From positions 1 through 5,073 of the forward strand of contig CAYGZY010000058.1 in the NCBI GenBank assembly GCA_964354485.1: DNA of 5,073 nt. Reading direction: 5' to 3'. Under the pieces are notes generated by a model. The model did not search any database. It saw nothing but the letters and a program-made list of their open reading frames with translations, and had not been told where the DNA came from. Each line of letters starts with the position of its first letter. Within the stretch, counting starts at the first letter, position 1. Positions 1 to 5,073 of the stretch are shown piece after piece. Made by a program: the position numbers and the translations under genes. The stretch comes from CAYGXH01 sp964354485. Lineage in GTDB: Bacteria > Bacteroidota > Ignavibacteria > UBA10030 > SZUA-254.

Positions 1-1742
1 AGGAGCAAGAAGTTTGTCGGATGATTATCTTTGATGAGGGACAGACGAATTACGATCCTTTGATCGATTTGATCGATCGTTTCAGAACCAGCAGAGGAAA
101 AACCGTCATTCATGCTGTGGCAGGAGAGTCAATCGACGCGCGCTTAAAAAAACGCATCGTGGATGGCAATAAGGGAGGGTTAGCGGCGGATCTTGATGAG
201 GCACTCATGCAATATCCACCACTCGACATTATCAACAACATCCTGCTCGGCGGGATGAAAATCGTTGGTGATCTCTTTGGAAGCGGACAAATGCAGCTTC
301 CGTTCGTGCTTCAATCGGCGGAGGTTATGAAAACCGCTGTATCGTATCTTGAAAAAGGAATGGAGAAACGCGAGACGGGTCGGCGAGGGTGCATCATCCT
401 TGCAACGGTAAAAGGCGATGTCCACGACATCGGCAAGAATCTCGTCGATATTATCCTCAGCAACAACGGGTATGCAGTTATTAATCTCGGTATCCAGTGT
501 CCGCTCGAAAAAATGCTCACGGCCGCGACGGAGCACCGTGCGGATGCTATCGGTATGTCGGGACTTCTCGTTAAATCGATTCATGTGATGAAAGATAATC
601 TGGAAGTCATGAATGAGCGTGGGATCCGGATACCCGTAATCGTTGGCGGGGCGGCATTGACGCGGCGGTACGTTGACGATGTCCTGGCAAATATCTATAA
701 CGGATCGGTCTTCTACGCACACGATGCATTCGACGGACTCAGCTTAATGGAAAAGATCACAGCCGGTTCTCCCCGGCAACTATCGCCGTCTGCAGAGCGG
801 ACGTCCGATTCTGCCGGCTCCGAACAAACCAAACGCAGGGGAGCTCAGGTCGTAGTAAAGACAGAATCCAGTGTGAATCGATTGACTGAAAATGAGATAC
901 CCCGACCGCCATTTTTCGGGAGCGCTGTCGTTAAATCTTTAAACGTCAATGAGGTATTTCCGTACATCAATGAAGCTGCGCTCATCCGGGGTCAGTGGCA
1001 GATGAAGAGAGGAAAACTGAAGGAGGATGAATACCGTTTAGTTCTGGAATCCGAGGTATATCCTGAATTCAAACGAATGAAGGAAAAGGCAATCGCCGAG
1101 AATCTCCTTTGTCCGGAAGTGGTGTACGGATACTTCCCTTGTCAGTCGGATGGAAATGACCTTATCGTATACCGTCCGGTCGGATTGGCTAATCTCTTTG
1201 AGGAATGGAGGGGGATTGATGTGCCGGAGCGGAACAAGCTCCTGGAATGGGTACGTCTCACATTCCCGAGACAACCGGGTGACCGCAATCTCTGCATTGC
1301 CGATTATTTTGTTCCCACATCATCCGGCATTATTGATGTTGTATCATTTTTTATTGTCACCATGGGTGAGCGTGCATCAGCCCATGCCGAGGATCTGTAC
1401 AAGAGTCACAGTTATAAGGAGTATCTCTATTTTCACGGTCTCGGTGTTGAGACAACCGAAGCGCTTGCGGAGCTATGGCATAAGAGAGTAAGGGAAGAGA
1501 TGATGATACATCGGGACGATGCGGAGGAAATCAAAGGACTGTTCGGCCAGCGTTATCGCGGAGCACGATACAGTTTCGGATATCCAGCCTGTCCTAATCT
1601 GGAAGACCAGAGAACTCTTTTTGAGGTATTGAAACCCGAAAGAATCGGAATTCGGCTGACAGAGACGTTTCAGCTGGTTCCCGAACAGTCGACATCGGCC
1701 ATAGTTGTGCATCATCCGCAGGCGCGCTACTTTTCTGTATGA
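1..1742 (+). CDS. metH: Cobalamin-dependent methionine synthase, C-terminal half (5' end outside window)
   Basis: MetH transfers the methyl group of methyltetrahydrofolate to homocysteine via methylcobalamin, in the cytoplasm. The reading frame is already open at base 3 (EQEVCR before the first Met codon at 21), and VCRMII followed by YDPL matches the family just upstream of the cobalamin module, so the Met at 21 is internal. Counting from that Met, residues 41-115 form the helical cobalamin cap (GELFGSGQMQLP-like segment at 83-94). Residues 122-246 form the B12-binding Rossmann domain with the DxHxxG motif D133-x-H135-x-x-G138; H135 is the lower cobalt ligand. S180-G-L and G209-G210 complete the B12 loop. 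Residues 247-288 are a polar Ser/Arg/Lys-rich linker. Residues 289-573 are the AdoMet-binding reactivation domain, with R516-x3-G520-Y521-PACP. The homocysteine and folate domains must lie upstream. The protein ends at YFSV without the extra tail of E. coli MetH, which is usual for this non-enteric form. No frameshift or missing key residue is seen. Confidence 0.97.
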   Translation, partial: EQEVCRMIIFDEGQTNYDPLIDLIDRFRTSRGKTVIHAVAGESIDARLKKRIVDGNKGGLAADLDEALMQYPPLDIINNILLGGMKIVGDLFGSGQMQLPFVLQSAEVMKTAVSYLEKGMEKRETGRRGCIILATVKGDVHDIGKNLVDIILSNNGYAVINLGIQCPLEKMLTAATEHRADAIGMSGLLVKSIHVMKDNLEVMNERGIRIPVIVGGAALTRRYVDDVLANIYNGSVFYAHDAFDGLSLMEKITAGSPRQLSPSAERTSDSAGSEQTKRRGAQVVVKTESSVNRLTENEIPRPPFFGSAVVKSLNVNEVFPYINEAALIRGQWQMKRGKLKEDEYRLVLESEVYPEFKRMKEKAIAENLLCPEVVYGYFPCQSDGNDLIVYRPVGLANLFEEWRGIDVPERNKLLEWVRLTFPRQPGDRNLCIADYFVPTSSGIIDVVSFFIVTMGERASAHAEDLYKSHSYKEYLYFHGLGVETTEALAELWHKRVREEMMIHRDDAEEIKGLFGQRYRGARYSFGYPACPNLEDQRTLFEVLKPERIGIRLTETFQLVPEQSTSAIVVHHPQARYFSV

Positions 1743-1746
1743 CGGT

Positions 1747-1775
1747 TTGAATTTGGATAAACTTTTTATTATACT
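1747..1775 (+). promoter_or_regulatory. Putative sigma70-type promoter for the ferredoxin gene
   Basis: TTGAAT (1747-1752) and TATACT (1770-1775) are separated by exactly 17 bases. They match the -35 consensus at four of six positions and the -10 consensus at five of six. The site begins five bases after the metH stop in an AT-rich stretch, and no other gene begins nearby. Transcription would start near 1782 and leave a leader of about 100 bases before the ferredoxin start. No recognised riboswitch fold was seen in that leader. This is consensus matching only. If the host uses a Bacteroidota-type sigma factor, the true promoter may differ; no TAnnTTTG box was found here. Confidence 0.5.
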
Positions 1776-1866
1776 TTAATATACGAATTCAACGATATTC
1801 AGGCGTATATGAGAGGCTGTTCACGCCGGATTATTTACCAGAAACAATATTCAACGGCTTAAAACG

Positions 1867-1872
1867 AAGGAG
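1867..1872 (+). promoter_or_regulatory. Ribosome binding site of the ferredoxin gene
   Basis: AAGGAG lies eight bases before the ATG at 1881. It is the strongest Shine-Dalgarno match in the window and decides the start in favour of 1881 over the in-frame ATG at 1890. Confidence 0.85.
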
Positions 1873-1880
1873 ATTACACT

Positions 1881-2219
1881 ATGGCAACAATGATCACTGA
1901 GGAATGTATAAACTGTGGAGCGTGTGAACCCGAATGCCCTAACACGGCCATCTACGCAGGCGGTGCTCAGTACGAGTTGAACGGACAGATGTTCGATGCG
2001 CTCTCGAACGACCTTTACTACATCGTTCCGGAGAAATGCACTGAATGCGTCGGACATTTCAACCAGGAACAATGTGCTGCAGTTTGTCCGGTTGATTGTT
2101 GTGTGCCAGATCCAAACCATCCGGAAACGGAAGCCGTACTATTCGAACGCGCAAAGAAAATCCATTCAGAAAAACAATTCTCAGCGTTAAGCTCCGAGAA
2201 TTCACGGTTCAAAAAATGA
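1881..2219 (+). CDS. 2[4Fe-4S] ferredoxin, Allochromatium/Chlorobium type with an enlarged inter-cluster segment
   Basis: A 112-residue soluble electron carrier holding two [4Fe-4S] clusters. The first motif is C9-xx-C12-xx-C15-xxx-C19-P. The second is C53-xx-C56-x8-C65-xxx-C69-P. The eight-residue spacing in the second motif, followed by VDCCVPDPNH, is the signature of the low-potential Alvin-type ferredoxins of phototrophs and many anaerobes. Two further cysteines, C73 and C74, follow the second motif. Between C19 and C53 there are 33 residues, about 15 more than I recall for the Allochromatium protein. The extra part is near YELNGQMFDALSNDLYY. The C-terminal 30 residues are charged and polar with no recognised motif. 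There is no signal peptide or membrane segment. The gene has its own promoter-like sequence and Shine-Dalgarno and is followed by a strong terminator, so it is probably a single-gene transcript. The redox partner cannot be read from sequence; metH just upstream and queG downstream are possible consumers. Confidence 0.93.
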   Translation: MATMITEECINCGACEPECPNTAIYAGGAQYELNGQMFDALSNDLYYIVPEKCTECVGHFNQEQCAAVCPVDCCVPDPNHPETEAVLFERAKKIHSEKQFSALSSENSRFKK

Positions 2220-2244
2220 TTTGGTTGTTCGAGTCTTTTTTCGG

Positions 2245-2277
2245 AAAGGTCGGTTGATTCCGTCAACCGGCCTTTTT
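2245..2277 (+). terminator. Rho-independent terminator after the ferredoxin gene
   Basis: Bases 2245-2257 pair with 2263-2275 in a 13-base-pair stem containing a single T-G wobble (2250 with 2270), around a five-base loop (2258-2262). The 3' side of the stem runs into five consecutive T (2273-2277). The hairpin begins 25 bases after the ferredoxin stop codon at 2217-2219. The opposite strand lacks a comparable T tail after the stem, so it should act mainly rightward. Confidence 0.9.
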
Positions 2278-2308
2278 AATTCTCCTGACTGAAGAACGAA
2301 TAGAGCAG

Positions 2309-3154
2309 ATGAAAATTGGTGCGTACACAATCTATCCTATAGAGACAGGGTCTTTCTGGCTTGACGGGGGTTCGATCTTCGGTGTGATCCCTAAGGTTGT
2401 ATGGCAAAAATCGATGCAGGCCGATGACCGAAACCGCGTCAAACTTGCGGCAAGGTGTCTCCTCGTGAGGGGAAATGGAAGGGTAGTGCTCGTGGATTCT
2501 GGAAATGGCGGAAAAAAAACAGATAAGTTCCGGGAGTTGTATAGCCTCGATACTAATGAATCGGAATTGCTCCTCTCTCTCGAGAAGTGTGGCATAAAAC
2601 CGGCGGATGTCACCGATGTGATACTTACTCATCTCCACTTCGATCACAGCGGCGGTGCGACGATGCGGCACGGCGAAGCTGTCATACCGACGTTTCCCGG
2701 AGCCCGCTATTACGTTCAGAAAAAACAGTGGTTGCAGGCGATCAATCCTACCCCGAAGGATCGTGCGAGTTATATTTCCGCTGATTATCTGCCGCTGAAG
2801 GATTACGGGGTTCTCGAATTGCTGGACGGAGAATGTGAATTGTTTCCCGGAATGCACATACTGCTGTCGGATGGCCATACTCCCTCCCTACAGATGCTTA
2901 AAATATGTCATGACGAGAGGACCCTTTTCTATCCGGGCGACCTGATACCCTTCACGTCGCATGTCTCACTGCCCTATATACCTGCATTTGACCTTATGCC
3001 GCTTGTGACACTCAATGACAAGAAAAAGTATCTGACACAGGCTGTCGATGAAGAATGGATACTCTTTTTTGAGCATGATCCGACGATGGTAGCAGGGACG
3101 GTGCAGAGAACTGAAAAGGGATTTGTATTCGGCCATTCAGTTAGTTTCGAATGA
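2309..3154 (+). CDS. Metallo-beta-lactamase-fold metallohydrolase, function unknown
   Basis: A 281-residue cytoplasmic protein of the metallo-beta-lactamase superfamily, with a complete two-metal site: H108-x-H110-x-D112-H113 (HLHFDHSGG), H190 (DGHTPS), D211 (FYPGD) and H256 (FFEHDP). V62-D63-S-G is the usual early strand motif (ILVDTG in relatives). Segments FWLDGGSIFGVIPKV (16-30) and the later LPYIPAFDLMPLVT (221-234) and FFEHDP resemble a subfamily I recall as common in Bacteroidota and Ignavibacteria, annotated only as an MBL-fold hydrolase. Distant relatives include AiiA-type lactonases, so hydrolysis of a small ester or lactone is possible but unproven. There is no signal peptide. ATG 2309 is the only plausible start nearby, and no convincing Shine-Dalgarno precedes it. 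It begins about 30 bases after the ferredoxin terminator, with no clear promoter between. The 46-base gap to queG holds no terminator, so the two may be cotranscribed. Confidence 0.93.
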   Translation: MKIGAYTIYPIETGSFWLDGGSIFGVIPKVVWQKSMQADDRNRVKLAARCLLVRGNGRVVLVDSGNGGKKTDKFRELYSLDTNESELLLSLEKCGIKPADVTDVILTHLHFDHSGGATMRHGEAVIPTFPGARYYVQKKQWLQAINPTPKDRASYISADYLPLKDYGVLELLDGECELFPGMHILLSDGHTPSLQMLKICHDERTLFYPGDLIPFTSHVSLPYIPAFDLMPLVTLNDKKKYLTQAVDEEWILFFEHDPTMVAGTVQRTEKGFVFGHSVSFE

Positions 3155-3172
3155 TGATTGTTCGGTATTTCT

Positions 3173-3184
3173 ATCGGTACCGAT
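3173..3184. repeat. Perfect 12-base palindrome upstream of queG
   Basis: ATCGGTACCGAT reads identically on both strands and lies in the gap between the hydrolase stop and the preferred queG start, ending 16 bases before ATG 3201. A second copy of TCGGTA occurs at 3162-3167. The dyad could be an operator half-site pair, but there is no loop or T run, so it is not a terminator. It would be coding if queG began at 3123; its last two bases would fall within the coding region if queG began at ATG 3183. Chance occurrence is quite possible. Confidence 0.35.
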
Positions 3185-3200
3185 GGCTCGGCAATATTGT

Positions 3201-4148
3201 ATGAAAACTCGGAAAGATATAATCAAAAGCTTTGCGACTGAGCTGGGATTCATTAAAATCGGATTCTCTCCGGCGGGACCGTGCGTAAGTGAATCCGCGC
3301 GATTGCTGCCGTGGTTTGGTAATAATTACAATGGTGAATTATCATGGCTTGCTGAGACTTTGGAAATTCGCCTTGATCCTTCGAAACTCCTTCCGGGAGT
3401 AAAGACGATACTATCTGCGGCAATCAATTACTATAACGTTGCGGAGTACCCGCAGGAGGAGGGAAGAGGAAAAATCTCACGGTATGCATGGGGTAACGAT
3501 TATCACTCCGTGGTTTCGGATCGTTTGGAAAAGCTGTTCGCTTTCATAAAGACATTGATACCATCCGTACGAGGAAATATATGCGTTGACGGTGGACCCG
3601 TGCTTGAAAAGTACTGGGCGGAACGTTCCGGTATAGGGTGGAGAGGAAAACACACGGTAATGATAACTGAAGAGCTTGGATCGTGGATATTCCTTGGTGA
3701 AATCCTGCTGACTCAGGAATTTGAATATGATACGCCGAAGGTCGACAAATGCGGAAGTTGTAGTTTATGTATCGATGCTTGTCCGACACGTGCCATCGTT
3801 GCTCCGTATGTTCTGGATGTCAGAAAGTGTCTTTCGTACATGACGGTTGAACACAAAGGAAAATATTCAGATGATATGATGCAGGATCGACGTGGTTGGA
3901 TTTACGGGTGCGACATCTGTCAGGAAGTATGTCCATGGAATCGGGAACGGGCGCGGCAAACTCAAGTCGATGAGTTCCTCGTTCGGGAGGATATTATTGC
4001 GCCCCATTTGACGGCGGTTATGGCTATGACAGAGAAAGAATTTGCAGAACGGTTCAGAAATAATCCTGTGAAGCGGATACAGCTTCACCGGCTTCAGAGG
4101 AATGCACGCGCTTTAACGGAAACTACTTTAAATACATCAGGAAAGTAA
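3201..4148 (+). CDS. queG: Epoxyqueuosine reductase, short form
   Basis: QueG reduces epoxyqueuosine in the wobble position of tRNAs for Asp, Asn, His and Tyr to queuosine, using cobalamin and two [4Fe-4S] clusters; it is a cytoplasmic relative of reductive dehalogenases. From ATG 3201 the protein has 315 residues. The N-terminal B12 module shows ELGFIKIGFSP (14-24), YAWGNDYH (95-102) and the catalytic-region motif VDGGPVLEKYWAE (129-141, Asp130), followed by GIGWRGKHT. Cluster ligands are C184-xx-C187-xx-C190-xxx-C194-P, then C210 and C237-xx-C240-xxx-C244-P. The end, NPVKRIQLHRLQRNA, matches the start of the C-terminal helical region, but the HEAT-like extension of the roughly 380-residue E. 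coli protein is missing. The same frame is open upstream from TTG 3123 and ATG 3183. I chose 3201 because family N-termini begin close to ELGF, but none of these starts has a good Shine-Dalgarno. trxB follows after two bases. Confidence 0.95.
   Translation: MKTRKDIIKSFATELGFIKIGFSPAGPCVSESARLLPWFGNNYNGELSWLAETLEIRLDPSKLLPGVKTILSAAINYYNVAEYPQEEGRGKISRYAWGNDYHSVVSDRLEKLFAFIKTLIPSVRGNICVDGGPVLEKYWAERSGIGWRGKHTVMITEELGSWIFLGEILLTQEFEYDTPKVDKCGSCSLCIDACPTRAIVAPYVLDVRKCLSYMTVEHKGKYSDDMMQDRRGWIYGCDICQEVCPWNRERARQTQVDEFLVREDIIAPHLTAVMAMTEKEFAERFRNNPVKRIQLHRLQRNARALTETTLNTSGK
4139..4142 (+). promoter_or_regulatory. Ribosome binding site of trxB, inside the end of queG
   Basis: AGGA (extended AGGAAAG) lies eight bases before ATG 4151 and overlaps the last codons of queG. 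With the queG stop at 4146-4148, this arrangement suggests translational coupling of trxB to queG. Confidence 0.6.
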
Positions 4149-4150
4149 CG

Positions 4151-5073
4151 ATGGAAAATCATTATAAGATTATCATCATCGGTTCCGGGCCGGCCGGACT
4201 AACTGCAGCGATTTATACCGCCCGGGCAAATCTAAATCCGCTGGTATTCGAGGGCATGCAGCCCGGCGGCCAGCTGACAATCACGACGGAAGTGGAAAAT
4301 TACCCAGGATTTCCGGAAGGGGTAATGGGACCTGAGCTGATGGAATATTTTCGTAAACAAGCACAGCGTTTCAACGCTGTTACTCTCTATCAGGATGTTA
4401 CGCGGATTGATATTTCTAAGAAACCATTTGTAGTCTATTCAAACGACAGGGAATATTACGCCGACGCACTCATTTTGGCTACCGGGGCGTCTGCCAGATG
4501 GCTCGGACTGCCATCTGAAAAAGAGTACATGGGACACGGCGTTTCAGGATGTGCAACGTGCGATGGATTTTTCTTCAAGGGCCTCGAAGTGGTTGTCGTC
4601 GGCGGTGGCGATACTGCGATGGAGGAAGCAACGTTCCTCACGAAATTTGCTACGAAAGTGACGATAATACATCGGAGGGATCAATTACGTGCTTCAAAGA
4701 TAATGCAGGAACGGACGATGAAAAATCCGAAGATATCGTTTCTGTGGAATTCCGAGGTTATCGAAATCCTCGGCAGGGAAGACCAGGGGAAAAAATTGGT
4801 TACGGGTGTAAAAGTAAAAAATGTGAAATCCGGTGAAGTGTCAGTTTTCAGAACAGACGGCTATTTCGTGGGTATCGGACATCAGCCTAACACCAAAATA
4901 TTTGAAGCTAAAATTGAATTAAACTCAAACGGCTATGTCATTGTAAAACCGGGTTCTACTCTCACAAATATCCCCGGTGTATTTGCTGCAGGCGACGTGG
5001 CTGATCCTGTATACCGGCAAGCTGTCAGCGCGGCCGGATCGGGTTGCATGGCCGCTATGGATGCGGAGCGTTA
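4151..5073 (+). CDS. trxB: Thioredoxin reductase (NADPH), 3' end outside window
   Basis: A low-molecular-weight flavoprotein that passes electrons from NADPH through FAD and a redox disulfide to thioredoxin. The frame is open from ATG 4151 to the window edge, giving 307 full codons; the last two bases (TA) probably begin a Tyr codon of the family ending DAERY. Visible motifs in order: FAD-binding G11-S-G13-P-A-G16; GGQLTITTEVENYPGF (39-54); ATG near 110-112; active-site C134-A-T-C137-D138; NADPH-binding GGGDTAMEEA (151-160) and the NADPH-favouring H174-R175-R176 with R180; FAD-site GVFAAGDV (276-283); and the C-terminal AVSAAGSGCMAA. All catalytic residues are present. Typical members have about 310-325 residues, so only a short tail is missing. 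It starts two bases after the queG stop and is very likely on the same transcript. HRR rather than an acidic residue argues against a ferredoxin- or NADH-dependent variant. Confidence 0.96.
   Translation, partial: MENHYKIIIIGSGPAGLTAAIYTARANLNPLVFEGMQPGGQLTITTEVENYPGFPEGVMGPELMEYFRKQAQRFNAVTLYQDVTRIDISKKPFVVYSNDREYYADALILATGASARWLGLPSEKEYMGHGVSGCATCDGFFFKGLEVVVVGGGDTAMEEATFLTKFATKVTIIHRRDQLRASKIMQERTMKNPKISFLWNSEVIEILGREDQGKKLVTGVKVKNVKSGEVSVFRTDGYFVGIGHQPNTKIFEAKIELNSNGYVIVKPGSTLTNIPGVFAAGDVADPVYRQAVSAAGSGCMAAMDAER

Noticed and set aside
247..288. Polar low-complexity stretch in MetH (from the first window Met) as a sign of insertion or frameshift
   Set aside because: A variable charged linker between the B12 and activation domains is normal in this MetH form, and the frame is intact on both sides. 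Coordinates here are residue numbers; the bases are about 759-884.
180..722. 180-codon open frame on the - strand
   Set aside because: It lies entirely within the conserved cobalamin-binding part of metH and its translation shows no recognisable domain; it is an antisense shadow.
1801..1827. Possible hairpin GGCGT/ACGCC in the leader of the ferredoxin gene
   Set aside because: The stem has only five base pairs with a 16-base loop and no T run, so it supports neither a terminator nor a riboswitch.
1787..1856. Direct repeat ATTCAACG at 1787-1794 and 1849-1856, with a further ATTCA at 1797-1801
   Set aside because: Eight bases repeated twice in AT-rich DNA is within chance expectation, with no regular spacing to suggest iterons or an operator.
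2276..2878. 200-codon open frame on the - strand
   Set aside because: It is antisense to the hydrolase gene, including its metal-binding motif, and shows no recognisable family or ribosome binding site.
4549..4836. 95-codon open frame on the + strand
   Set aside because: It is an out-of-frame shadow inside trxB, covering its active-site and NADPH-binding region, with no family resemblance.
5072..5073. TA at the window end as the start of a trxB stop codon
   Set aside because: Family alignment favours Tyr after DAER, followed by several more residues, so the gene most likely continues past the window.

Overview
The window reads as ordinary bacterial chromosome. Five protein genes lie on the + strand with short gaps between them: the 3' half of metH (cobalamin-dependent methionine synthase), a 2[4Fe-4S] ferredoxin, a metallo-beta-lactamase-fold hydrolase, queG (epoxyqueuosine reductase) and trxB (thioredoxin reductase, cut by the window end). 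Base composition is close to balanced by eye. A clear Shine-Dalgarno sequence precedes the ferredoxin gene and a shorter one precedes trxB. The MetH form (activation domain ending at the HHPQARYFSV tail), the Chlorobium/Allochromatium-like ferredoxin and the hydrolase subfamily together suggest a bacterium of the Bacteroidota/Chlorobiota/Ignavibacteria neighbourhood. That placement is inferred from remembered family resemblance and is weak. No mobile element, tRNA, rRNA, CRISPR array, phage gene or toxin-antitoxin pair was seen.

Layout: 1-1742 is metH without its homocysteine and folate domains, which lie upstream of the window. 1743-1880 is a short intergenic region with a sigma70-like promoter and the ferredoxin ribosome binding site. 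1881-2219 is the ferredoxin gene, closed by a strong rho-independent terminator at 2245-2277. The hydrolase gene (2309-3154) starts about 30 bases after that terminator. A 46-base gap containing a perfect 12-base palindrome leads to queG (most likely 3201-4148). trxB starts two bases after the queG stop and runs to the window edge, lacking only its last few codons.

Functional theme: MetH and QueG both use cobalamin and both depend on low-potential electrons (MetH for occasional reactivation, QueG in each turnover). QueG also carries two [4Fe-4S] clusters. A ferredoxin and a flavoprotein disulfide reductase are encoded among them. This fits a small B12/redox neighbourhood, but each gene is a known housekeeping type and the ferredoxin is insulated by its own promoter and terminator. 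I found no convincing undescribed system. The best second-look items are the possible electron-donor role of the ferredoxin, its unusual inter-cluster insertion, the uncharacterised hydrolase next to queG, the short QueG, and the palindrome before queG.
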